Assembly (NCBI RefSeq): GCF_023715725.1
Contig: NZ_JAMBOT010000008.1
Location: 104,954 to 168,953, forward strand
Reading direction: 5' to 3'
DNA length: 64,000 nucleotides
Origin: Paenibacillus pasadenensis
GTDB lineage: Bacteria; Bacillota; Bacilli; Paenibacillales; Paenibacillaceae
The notes under the pieces: model-generated
What the model was told of the DNA's origin: nothing
The model's input: the letters and a program-made list of their open reading frames with translations, nothing else
Database searches by the model: none
In this document: positions 52,879-61,051 of the stretch, one piece after another
Layout: each line of letters opens with the position of its first letter
Position numbering within the stretch: the stretch's first letter is position 1
Position numbers and translations under genes: made by a program

Positions 52879-55563
52879 TTGCCCGTAATTCTTATTAAAA
52901 GCGCCAATGTGCCGAGCGCCGTTCTAGGCGGCACCATTACGTACACGATTATGGTTAGAAATGGAGGACCTGACGGAGCGACGAATGTCGTCGTTTCCGA
53001 TCCGCTGGCTCCAAGCCTTACCTTCGTCGCCGGGAGCGTGATTTTAAACGGAAATTCGCTGCCGGGGGCATCCATCATCAGCGGCGTTTCCTTAGGAACG
53101 ATCGCTGCCGGAGCAGCTCAAACGGTTGTTTTTCAAGCCTCGGTAACCTCCCTGCCCGCTCCAACGGCGGACAATACATCAAGCGCAGCTTATATCCCCG
53201 AGGGCCTGACAGAAACCGTGACCGTCGTATCCAATCAGGTATCCATCCCTATCGGACTTGCGACAGTTACGGTTGCCAAATCAGCCAATCTCCCTGATCT
53301 GACCCTTGGAGACACGATGATTTTTACCAGCGTCATTACAAACAACGGCGCCGAGCCGCTGACCAGTGTCTTGTTTTCGGACCCCGTGCCGCCCGGCGCC
53401 TCTTTTGTGCCAGGGAGTGTTGTCATTGACAGCCTGGTCAGTCCCGAGGCCGATCCCAGCGCCGGCATCCAGCTGTCCGATATCGGGCCGGGAGTTTCCG
53501 TAACGGTTTCATTTTTCGTGACCATCACTTCTTTGCCCCCGGGCGGAAACATTGCTAACACTTCTTCGGTCACCTACACATCAGGAGGACAAAACGGGAG
53601 CAATCTCTCCGGCACGATTGTACGGCGAGTGTTCGTACCGATCTATTTGATAACAAAAACGGCTGATAAATCCTTTACCGTCGTCGGCGATATTATTACC
53701 TACTCGATAGGGGTCACGAATAATGGAACTACCACGGCAAATCTGTCGCTTATCGATCCCGTGCACCCCGGCGCTACGTTTATTGCAAATACCGTGACGA
53801 TAAACGGAAAAACCATTCCGGGAGCACGCCCGGGCCTCGGAATTGCCGTTGGAAATGTCCAGCTGGGTGTGCTTACCCTTATCCAGTATCAGGTAAGGGT
53901 GAATACCATTCCTTCCCCAGCCTTTGTCACCAATACCGTGACAGGGACTTACGACACCTTTTTGCCTAGCGGAAGAGCAATCAGCGGTCCGGCCGGGTCC
54001 TCATCGAATTCGGTATTCGTAGTTGATCCCAGAATAAGCTTGCAGCTGGAAACAGGCGCATCAGCGGCAATGGCCGGCGAGACGCTTACTTATATTGTGA
54101 CCGCTACAAATTTAGGCAATGCGAATGCACAGCTTACGGTTACAAGCACCATCCCGGAAGGATCCCAATTCGTGGGAGATAGTGTTACGGTCGAAGGAAC
54201 GGCGCTGCCGGGAATTAACCCTGAGCAAGGAGTAGATTTAGGAACGCTCGCTCCCGGTCAGATGATCCGGTTCACTTATCAAGTCATCGTTTCGGCTCCG
54301 CCCCAGGACGCCGATCTGTTTACGGTGGCTACGGGAGTTGGATTGTATGAGGACGCCATTCCCGCAAATGTCTCCCCGGCTTCCCTGATCGTACCTGTGT
54401 TATTGGCGGAAGCCAGTCTTAGCACAGTCGCTTCCTTTGTCGTACCCGGCAATACGGTCAGTTTTTCGCTAGCCATCGTTAACGAGTCAGCCTCGTTGGC
54501 ACTGGATTCAATCGTCAGCTTCTTTTCCTTGCCGCAAGGACTAGAGTTTATCCCCGGAAGCGTGACGGTAAACGGGATCTCCGTCGCAGTCATAAGCCTG
54601 GAAGCAGGAATTCCAGTCGGCACACTTGCGCCAGGAGCTGAGGTCGGCATTTCCCTCTCCGTTCAGGTCACGGACACCGAAGCTTCCGGACAGCCGATTT
54701 CGGCTACCGTACAGTATTCCGTCAACCAGCAGGGACTCTATACCGTTCCATCCAACACGCTTCAGCTTATCGTGGTCAACACTTTGCCGCAGGTGACAAA
54801 ACAGGTTGACGCTGCTCAAGTTTCCCCCGGAGACATTGTATCCTACACCATTCAAGCATCCGTTCCTTCCGGACAGCCGCTTTCAGCTATTTTAGTAGAT
54901 GCTGTGCCGACGGGACTGCAATACGTGCCGGGCAGCTTGCTCATTAACGGCAGTTCTTCCGGCTATCAAGATTTGTCCGAAGGCGTTCCGCTTGGGCTCG
55001 TTTCCACAGATAATCCGGTAACGATTTTTTTCCGTACCTCGGTTCTGACTGTTCCGGAGTCATCCATTTCTCAACCGCTTCAAGCAAGCAATTCTGCCAA
55101 TGTCATATTCAGTACCGGCGACAACAGAGTTAACATTGCATCACCTCCTGCTGTATCCGTGATAACGACGGCTGAGTATCGAATTTCCGCATCCGCTTCA
55201 CCTTCCGTCAGCGAAGCGGGCGAAACCGTCGCCGTTTCAATTACACTTTCCGTTATCGGCAGCCAGGCGGCGGCGGGCACTTTGACCGGATTTCTCCCGC
55301 CGGGGCTTCTGTTGTTGAACGAAACGCTCACGGTAAACGGCCAACCGGCTGTTCTCGCGGATCAAAGCCTTCCCCTAGGTTTGCTAAATCCGGGAAGCGT
55401 TTATCAAATCCAGTTCAGCTGTCTTATTCCGTTAGATTTTATTGCAGCTTCAACCTCTGGTTCGGCAGTACTCTCCTACAATTATTCGCTTGAAGGGAGA
55501 TTATATCACGGGAAAGCGGTTGCCCCCTCCTACCAGATTTTCGTGGAACAGCTATTGGAATGA
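52879..55563 (+). CDS. DUF11-repeat protein, paralogue of the split gene's C-terminus
   Basis: 894 residues from TTG at 52879, after AAAGGGGGTGATT. It starts directly in a repeat (MPVILIKSANVPSAVLGGTITY) and has seven DUF11 units. The last four (starting ISLQLETGASAAMAGETLTY, then ASLSTVASFVVPGN, LPQVTKQVDAAQVSPGD and YRISASASPSVSEAGE) align one for one with the four units of the preceding gene, including the end YSLEGRLYHGKAVAPSYQ. So the two genes share a conserved C-terminal module. No signal peptide or anchor was seen. It lies 28 bases after the previous gene, likely one transcript. Confidence 0.85.
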   Translation: MPVILIKSANVPSAVLGGTITYTIMVRNGGPDGATNVVVSDPLAPSLTFVAGSVILNGNSLPGASIISGVSLGTIAAGAAQTVVFQASVTSLPAPTADNTSSAAYIPEGLTETVTVVSNQVSIPIGLATVTVAKSANLPDLTLGDTMIFTSVITNNGAEPLTSVLFSDPVPPGASFVPGSVVIDSLVSPEADPSAGIQLSDIGPGVSVTVSFFVTITSLPPGGNIANTSSVTYTSGGQNGSNLSGTIVRRVFVPIYLITKTADKSFTVVGDIITYSIGVTNNGTTTANLSLIDPVHPGATFIANTVTINGKTIPGARPGLGIAVGNVQLGVLTLIQYQVRVNTIPSPAFVTNTVTGTYDTFLPSGRAISGPAGSSSNSVFVVDPRISLQLETGASAAMAGETLTYIVTATNLGNANAQLTVTSTIPEGSQFVGDSVTVEGTALPGINPEQGVDLGTLAPGQMIRFTYQVIVSAPPQDADLFTVATGVGLYEDAIPANVSPASLIVPVLLAEASLSTVASFVVPGNTVSFSLAIVNESASLALDSIVSFFSLPQGLEFIPGSVTVNGISVAVISLEAGIPVGTLAPGAEVGISLSVQVTDTEASGQPISATVQYSVNQQGLYTVPSNTLQLIVVNTLPQVTKQVDAAQVSPGDIVSYTIQASVPSGQPLSAILVDAVPTGLQYVPGSLLINGSSSGYQDLSEGVPLGLVSTDNPVTIFFRTSVLTVPESSISQPLQASNSANVIFSTGDNRVNIASPPAVSVITTAEYRISASASPSVSEAGETVAVSITLSVIGSQAAAGTLTGFLPPGLLLLNETLTVNGQPAVLADQSLPLGLLNPGSVYQIQFSCLIPLDFIAASTSGSAVLSYNYSLEGRLYHGKAVAPSYQIFVEQLLE

Positions 55564-55643
55564 AGCGGGCTGCGGAATCGACTGAGGACCCAAAAACCAT
55601 GGGCAGCGTATTTGAACAACCAAAAGATATGCCTGATCGAAAA

Positions 55644-55681
55644 AAAGGGAGGAAACTGAGTTGGCTCAGTTTCCTCCCTTT
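55644..55681. terminator. Bidirectional terminator between convergent genes
   Basis: Perfect 17-base stem AAAGGGAGGAAACTGAG / CTCAGTTTCCTCCCTTT with a TTGG loop. A-run before and T-run after let it serve the DUF11 genes (plus) and the secreted protein genes (minus). Confidence 0.85.
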
Positions 55682-55709
55682 GGCGCTCATCCGGTTCACA
55701 AGTTTTTTC

Positions 55710-56423
55710 TTACTTCAAATAACGGCTGTGCTCCGTGCTCTTTTCGTAATAATGACCGTCCGCGCTCAGCTTCAAATCTAAATCGACGTCAAGTCCGGCT
55801 TTGGCAGAGCTCCAAGAGCTGGACTGGGAGCCGTAGGAGTGGCTGCTGTTTTCCCCGGCATACCGGCTTTCGCTGCTTGCAGCGCTTTCGAGCTCAACAT
55901 CGAGATTCAGCCCAAGCTCTACCTGGCCGCTGCTCTCGTTGCGGACAGCCGATTCGGCAACGGATTCGGATTTGACCTCTTCAGCACGGTTATCATCGTT
56001 TTTGCTGTAAGAATAGCCTTCGGAATCGCGACTCCACTGCTTGTAGGAAGACGAGCCTTCTGCGTTCAGGTTCAGATCAAGGCTTCCTTCTCCCTCTGCC
56101 TTTGACTCCGACTCTGTCCGGCTGGAATGGGCTTTGACTTCGTCTTTTCCTTCACGTTCCTCCGACTCGTAGCTGGATTTCGTCCAGCTGCTGGCAGAGC
56201 TGTTCCCGCTAAGCCCGAGATCCAGATTAAGGCCAAACATCCCTGACGAGGAAGATTGACTGCTGTATGAACTCTGGCTCTCATACGTTTCTGTGGCTTC
56301 CGCAGCGCTTGCCGCTCCGGCAGCAGTGAGAGCTCCCAGCACCACACTCGCGGAAAGAACCGACCATTTCACCCATTTAGGAAGCTGAACCGCTTTAACC
56401 GTTACCATCTGATTCGTTTTCAT
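55710..56423 (-). CDS. Secreted Ser-rich protein with four LDLDL-type repeats
   Basis: Unrecognised. The 237-residue precursor from MKTNQMVTVKAVQLPKWVKW has a signal peptide ending near AAGAASA (about 40). The mature part is very rich in Ser, Glu, Asn and Tyr. Four short blocks of alternating Leu/Asp/Asn occur at about 63-71 (FGLNLDLGL), 114-121 (SLDLNLNA), 168-179 (VELGLNLDVELE) and 209-219 (AGLDVDLDLKL), 41-54 residues apart and followed by Tyr/Ser-rich stretches. The blocks suggest exposed beta-strands or calcium-binding turns. AAGGAGTG precedes the ATG. It follows the next gene by 27 bases, likely co-transcribed. Confidence 0.75.
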   Translation of the reverse strand: MKTNQMVTVKAVQLPKWVKWSVLSASVVLGALTAAGAASAAEATETYESQSSYSSQSSSSGMFGLNLDLGLSGNSSASSWTKSSYESEEREGKDEVKAHSSRTESESKAEGEGSLDLNLNAEGSSSYKQWSRDSEGYSYSKNDDNRAEEVKSESVAESAVRNESSGQVELGLNLDVELESAASSESRYAGENSSHSYGSQSSSWSSAKAGLDVDLDLKLSADGHYYEKSTEHSRYLK

Positions 56424-56450
56424 TTGACATACACTCCTTCTCATTTTGGG

Positions 56451-57659
56451 TTAGGATGACAGCTGCATCGCAACGTTTTGAGAGAAAGAGGATGTCATTG
56501 GAGGCTGCTCCGGCGGCGGCTCCCGCCACTGGTCGTTCCCCATTAAATATTCCATCGAAATATTCACGCCCGGACGATTGATACCGGGCATTCCGTAGCC
56601 TTCCATTTGCATAATGGCATAAAGGGAGGGCCCGGAGCCCGATCCTTGCATGCCGCTCCCCGGTCCGCCTGGAGGAGCCGGTCCGCCGCCCGGCCCGGCT
56701 TGACCCGTCCAAGCCGGGCCACCGGGCATGGCAGGAAACGGAGCATTCGGAACCGCTGCCGGAAGGCGGCGCAATGGGAGCGGTTTAGGGCTAGGAGCTT
56801 CCTGCTCTGCACCGCTAAAGCCGATTTCCGAAGAAGGCGGATTGGCTTGCGGCACGGCAGCTTCAGCCTCTTCGATATGGCCGGAATAAGGCGGCACCGC
56901 TGCCGGAATTTGCTGTGGCGCCGGAGAAGAACCGCCGCTTGGTCTTCCTTCGTGCGAAGGCTCTGCAGATTGCGGCTTGGGCGGCCGCGCCGGCTCCTGC
57001 CTGAGCTGCTCATCTTGCCTCTCCGTTGCCGTTGGTAATGGCGAGGCAGCAGCTTGTCCGGCCGGAGCCGGAAGCTGTACTTCGACTTCCGGAATCGGCT
57101 CAGAATTCAGCGGCGATTGCACCGGCACGTTCCCGATTTGAACCTGTCCCTGAGACACATTGACGTTGAGCTCGCCTGTACCTGCTGCACCAATCGGCGT
57201 GCTGACCGACGCCGGAGAAATTTCAGCTTCAAGCTGGAAGCCGTCCGCTTTCACAGCAGGCGTTTTCACATCCAATACTGGCGATTCGATCTCTGCCTGA
57301 GATAAGGAAACCGACGGCAGCGGCAGCGATCCCTCTCCTTGCCCTGCCTTGATTTCAGGCGTCGATACTTGCAGAGCCGGAGTATCGATGTTCACCGGAG
57401 ATACGCTCAACTCTGGCTGGCCCTTGCTTGATAAATCCGCCTCTACCTCAGGCGTCTGTATGCTTCCGAGCGGAGTGTCCAGGCTTAGTGACGGCAGACT
57501 CAGCTCCGCTTTCTCGGCCGCATTCAGCACCGGCTCCGTAATTTCCTTGAGCAGAGCCGCTGCAGGAGGAGCATGGGCAAGCTGAAAGCCAAATGCCGCC
57601 GCCGTAAACAATCCCGCTAGGACGGTTCTTTTCCACCGGTTAAAGCTGCTGTCGCTCAT
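56451..57659 (-). CDS. Secreted Pro-rich protein with internal TPE-type repeats
   Basis: Unrecognised. The 402-residue precursor from MSDSSFNRWKRTVLAGLFTA has a signal peptide cut near AHAPPAAA. Residues 54-160 hold four copies of a motif of about 31 residues with a variant of SLSLDTP..S.QTPEVEA, SVSPVNIDTPALQVSTPEIK and SPVLDVKTPAVKA. A Pro/Ala/Glu/Gln-rich zone follows (to about 300), then a Gly/Pro/Met-rich tail (PGGPAWTGQAGPGGG). AAAGGAGGGACATGG precedes the ATG. Together with the downstream gene it faces the DUF11 genes across a shared terminator, so a common surface role is suspected, not shown. Confidence 0.75.
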   Translation of the reverse strand: MSDSSFNRWKRTVLAGLFTAAAFGFQLAHAPPAAALLKEITEPVLNAAEKAELSLPSLSLDTPLGSIQTPEVEADLSSKGQPELSVSPVNIDTPALQVSTPEIKAGQGEGSLPLPSVSLSQAEIESPVLDVKTPAVKADGFQLEAEISPASVSTPIGAAGTGELNVNVSQGQVQIGNVPVQSPLNSEPIPEVEVQLPAPAGQAAASPLPTATERQDEQLRQEPARPPKPQSAEPSHEGRPSGGSSPAPQQIPAAVPPYSGHIEEAEAAVPQANPPSSEIGFSGAEQEAPSPKPLPLRRLPAAVPNAPFPAMPGGPAWTGQAGPGGGPAPPGGPGSGMQGSGSGPSLYAIMQMEGYGMPGINRPGVNISMEYLMGNDQWREPPPEQPPMTSSFSQNVAMQLSS

Positions 57660-57804
57660 CCATGTCCCTCCTTTCCGAATCATTCGCTAGTTAAACAGCT
57701 AAACGCATGAATGATTGATTTGGATTACAATTCAGATGATTAAATGGATTACTTGGGGAAAAAACAGGTTAAATCCGGTCTTGGCGCATATTTTCAAAAC
57801 TAAA

Positions 57805-57840
57805 AAAGCTGCGTTCAAGTGTTGGCTTGAACGCAGCTTT
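57805..57840 (-). terminator. Terminator after the purine permease gene
   Basis: AAAGCTGCGTTCAAG pairs with CTTGAACGCAGCTTT over a six-base loop. T-rich sequence follows on the minus strand. Confidence 0.85.
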
Positions 57841-57865
57841 GACGATGAATTGATTTGATGAGCGT

Positions 57866-59224
57866 TTACCCAGCGCCTAACATAAGGTAACGCAGTACGA
57901 TCAGCACGGCTAGAATCCACATCAGCGGATGAATAACATATTTGCCTTTGCCGGTGCCAGCGCCGCTTTTGCCCGCCAGATTGGCGATCAGAGCCAGCAC
58001 GACATACGATACAACGCCGAAGGAAATACCGTTAGCGATGTTAAACGTGAACGGCATCATAACAATGATAAAGAAGGAAGGAACGGCATACACCATATCC
58101 TTAAAATCGATATCTTTCACCGATTGCATCATGAGCAGGCCGACCAGGATCAGTGCGGCAGCAGTTGCCGAGCCCGGAATAAGCGCAACCAGCGGAGCGA
58201 GGAACAGCGCAAGCAGGAAACAAACGCCTGTTGTAATAGCCGTAAGCCCAGTACGGCCGCCCTGCGCGATGCCGGACGAGCTTTCCACAAAAGCCGTTAC
58301 CGTACTGGTGCCGAGAATGGCGCCGCCGCTGACGCCGACCGCGTCCACGAACATCGCTTTGCCGACGCGCTTTTTGCCCTCTTCAGGGTTCTTCATAAAA
58401 CCGGCGCGGTTGGCGGTGCCAACCAATGTGCCAAACGTGTCAAACAGCTCTACAAACGTAAACGTAAGCACGACCGTAACGATGCCTACATTCATAATGC
58501 CGGCAAAATCAAAATGCCAGAAGTTCAGCTCGCCAAAGTTAGGCACCCAGGTTTGACCCGTCAATGCGGCTTTGACATCAAGATTTCCGGTCAGCCAAGC
58601 GATAACCGTCGTACCGAGAATGCCCCACAGGAAAGCGGCCGGCACGCGCAGCACCATCAATACGGCGATAAGCAGCAGTCCGATAACGGTCAGGTAAACG
58701 GACGGAGTATGCAGATCGCCCATATGGATGACCATCGTCTCCGGCGAAATGGACATGATGCCGCTGTTTTTCAGGCCGAGCGCCGCGATGAACAGGCCGA
58801 TGCCGACCGTAATCGCGTGTTTAAGGCTGTCCGGTACAGCAGTGATGAGCATTTGGCGGATTTGCGTAACCGTCAGAATGAGGAAGATGATGCCGGAAAT
58901 AAATACGGCCGTAAGCCCCATTGCCGGTGAGATCGGCGTGTCCGTGCTTTGGGAGGCGATAATCGTTGCGGCAAAATAAGCGTTGAGCCCCATCCCCGGC
59001 GCAAGCGCAACAGGGAAATTGACGAACAATCCCATCACGATGGTGAAAATGCCCGCAGCAAGCGCGGTTGCGAGAAATACTGCGGTCCAGCTGAGCCCGG
59101 ACGCCGACAGAATGCTCGGATTGACGGCCAAAATATAAGCCATCGTCATGAATGTCGTAATGCCCGCCATAATCTCGGTGCGGACGGTCGTGCCGTTTTC
59201 CTTGAGCTTGAAGAAGCGATCCAT
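57866..59224 (-). CDS. pbuG: NCS2/AzgA-family guanine/hypoxanthine permease
   Basis: Purine base uptake protein in the cytoplasmic membrane. The 452-residue protein has about 12 hydrophobic segments and the AzgA-family start MDRFFKLKENGTTVRTEIMAGITTFMTMAYILAVNP. Conserved motifs include PGMGLNAYFA, GTLVGTANRAGF and ESSSGIAQGGRTG. The guanine riboswitch upstream makes a guanine/hypoxanthine role most likely, as for Bacillus pbuG. It has its own terminator. Confidence 0.93.
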   Translation of the reverse strand: MDRFFKLKENGTTVRTEIMAGITTFMTMAYILAVNPSILSASGLSWTAVFLATALAAGIFTIVMGLFVNFPVALAPGMGLNAYFAATIIASQSTDTPISPAMGLTAVFISGIIFLILTVTQIRQMLITAVPDSLKHAITVGIGLFIAALGLKNSGIMSISPETMVIHMGDLHTPSVYLTVIGLLLIAVLMVLRVPAAFLWGILGTTVIAWLTGNLDVKAALTGQTWVPNFGELNFWHFDFAGIMNVGIVTVVLTFTFVELFDTFGTLVGTANRAGFMKNPEEGKKRVGKAMFVDAVGVSGGAILGTSTVTAFVESSSGIAQGGRTGLTAITTGVCFLLALFLAPLVALIPGSATAAALILVGLLMMQSVKDIDFKDMVYAVPSFFIIVMMPFTFNIANGISFGVVSYVVLALIANLAGKSGAGTGKGKYVIHPLMWILAVLIVLRYLMLGAG

Positions 59225-59280
59225 GCTGTTTGTACCCCCTGGAATTGAAGTGCTGGAATCGTTCCGGCAAAAAACAAAAA

Positions 59281-59331
59281 AGAGAGGACGGTTCCCGGCG
59301 GCTGAGCGCAGCCTGCCGAAACGTCTCTCTC
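59281..59331 (-). terminator. Riboswitch-controlled terminator before the permease
   Basis: On the minus strand AGAGAGACG and CGTCCTCTCT can pair across an inner GC-rich hairpin (GGCAGGCTGC/GCAGCC-type), followed by TTTTTT. Lies between the aptamer and the permease start. Confidence 0.7.
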
Positions 59332-59461
59332 TCGGGCTTCAGGGTCAACGCGGCTCAGTCAGCGCCGGGACTCCATGTATTTCGTCAAATTCGGTAATGG
59401 TAACCGATACGAAAATATTGGAGCCGGGCAGCGCTGGAAAAAACCTGCGTAAACCCTGAAA

Positions 59462-59531
59462 CTTCGTAGCCTGGCCATTTACGGTGACCGAGTAGAGACT
59501 TCCGGGCCGATTCCCGGAATTATACGAAAGT
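59462..59531 (-). ncRNA. Guanine riboswitch (purine G-box) of the permease gene
   Basis: Minus strand reads TTCGTATAATTCCGGGAAT, then GTCTCTAC, ACCGTAAAT and GGCTACGAA, the purine aptamer core. The specificity base is C, favouring guanine/hypoxanthine. A second, independent copy of the switch at 43064-43133 controls the purine operon. Confidence 0.92.
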
Positions 59532-59561
59532 TAATTTATATTTTTCAACAGAACGTATCTT

Positions 59562-59589
59562 ATTCTATATTTTTTTAATTAAAAGTCAA
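59562..59589 (-). promoter_or_regulatory. Sigma-A promoter of the permease gene
   Basis: Minus strand TTGACT (59584-59589), 16 bases, TAGAAT (59562-59567), one base off each consensus. The start near 59555 lies just before the aptamer. Confidence 0.6.
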
Positions 59590-59624
59590 CCTGATATGCT
59601 GAAAAACGGAGTATTTTCCGAACA

Positions 59625-60839
59625 TTACATCGTTTGAGTCACATTTTGTTCCGATTTTCTTCGGACAGCCAATCCGATGAGCGCAAATGCGAAAAACGCT
59701 CCGCCCAGCATGTAAAACAGACTTCCGGCCGCGCCATAACGCAGGCCGAATCCGCCTACGACAGGACCGGCGATGCTGCCGATGGAAAAATGAATCGATG
59801 CCAGCACGTTTGCCCCCGGCAGCAAATGGCGCGGCAGCAGATCCGCGGCATAAGCCAAGCCGAGCGAGAAAAACGAGCCTACAAGCCCGCCCGCGAGCGC
59901 GAACAGAATCGCGATCGTAAGCACATTAGTGCCAGCCGCCGGAATGAGAGCAAACAGAACGCCGCCGCCAAGCCCGCAGCCAATCAGCACCGGCAATCTG
60001 CCGATGCGGTCGCTTAGCGTGCCAAGCGGAATTTGCAGCAGCAGAGCGCCAATGCCTAGCGCGGGCAGCAGCGTGCTGATCGCCTCGCGCTCCAGGCCGA
60101 TTTTTGCTCCGTAAAGCGGGAAGCTGCTGTTCATAGAAGCCTCCATGATACCGTACAGTATCGTCGGGATGAGAGCGTACCAGGCGAGGCGATACACTAT
60201 TTTGAATCTGGCCGCTCCCTTGATCTCCTGGTCGCGTTGAATCGGCTCCGGCCGATCCTTCGGAAGACGCAGCGCAAACAGAAACACGATGACGTAAAAA
60301 GCCGCGCTGATCAGAAACGGGGCCGCCTCTCCCCAATGCAGCAAATTAATGCCGAGCGGCCCAATGCTGAAGCCGACCCCGTACGACATTCCGTAGAGCG
60401 AGATAAATTTGCCCCGATGCCTTGCTGGCGCCCGGCTGACCATCCACAGCTGCGTCGCAAAATGCAGCCCGCTATCGCCGATGCCGATAATAATCCGCAG
60501 CACGAACCAGGCGGCCAGCGAGCCGGCGGTGACCGGAAAGAGCAGTGTTGCCGCCGTTATCATGATCATGCCGGTTATAATGACGGCCCGGAAGCCGAAG
60601 CGCCGCACCGGACGCTCGATAAAAAACATCGTCGAAAAAGTGCCGATATAAAGCGCCATGGAATTGATGCCGTTCACATCATCCGGCACTCCCGCCCGCT
60701 CCAGCAAAATCGCCAGCAGCGGCAGCAGCAGTCCTTGGCTTATACCTGCCGTAATAATGACCGCTAGCAGGACAAGCAGGCGGTAGCTGAGCATCCGCTC
60801 CTCCGGCTCCGGCGCGGACATCGTTGGGTTCATGGTCAT
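59625..60839 (-). CDS. MFS transporter
   Basis: Major facilitator superfamily permease, substrate unknown. The 404 residues show 12 likely membrane helices and the MFS loop motif GTLSDRIGRLP in the second half. The first-half counterpart, VRRFGFRAVI, is degenerate. Resembles the Bacillus YfkF-like group of small MFS proteins. The ATG at 60839 follows AAAGGAG at a longish distance, and a second ATG lies two codons on. It sits between the purine permease and guaA without operon-like spacing. Confidence 0.9.
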   Translation of the reverse strand: MTMNPTMSAPEPEERMLSYRLLVLLAVIITAGISQGLLLPLLAILLERAGVPDDVNGINSMALYIGTFSTMFFIERPVRRFGFRAVIITGMIMITAATLLFPVTAGSLAAWFVLRIIIGIGDSGLHFATQLWMVSRAPARHRGKFISLYGMSYGVGFSIGPLGINLLHWGEAAPFLISAAFYVIVFLFALRLPKDRPEPIQRDQEIKGAARFKIVYRLAWYALIPTILYGIMEASMNSSFPLYGAKIGLEREAISTLLPALGIGALLLQIPLGTLSDRIGRLPVLIGCGLGGGVLFALIPAAGTNVLTIAILFALAGGLVGSFFSLGLAYAADLLPRHLLPGANVLASIHFSIGSIAGPVVGGFGLRYGAAGSLFYMLGGAFFAFALIGLAVRRKSEQNVTQTM

Positions 60840-60991
60840 TGTAATTCAATTGCTCCTTTGCAGGGCTCGGTTAAGACGAGTTTGACCGTGCGATCTTGCA
60901 GCAGCTGTATGGCGCTCCTCATGCCTCGCCCCTCCAAAACTGTACTAAGGGAAAGCGTCATCCAAGGAAAAGCTCCCTAAAAAAAACAAAG

Positions 60992-61021
60992 ACCGGAACC
61001 CTGGCTGCCCAGGATTCCGGT
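60992..61021 (-). terminator. Terminator after guaA
   Basis: ACCGGAACCCTGG pairs with CCAGGATTCCGGT with one mismatch and a four-base loop. T-rich sequence follows on the minus strand. Confidence 0.75.
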
Positions 61022-61051
61022 TAATGCTGTGAGGTTGAAGCTTTTACTCTT

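Noticed and set aside
55560..55781. 73-residue frame starting in ATGA overlap with the last DUF11 gene
   Set aside because: It runs through the 17-base terminator stem and into the opposite gene, with no ribosome-binding site of its own.
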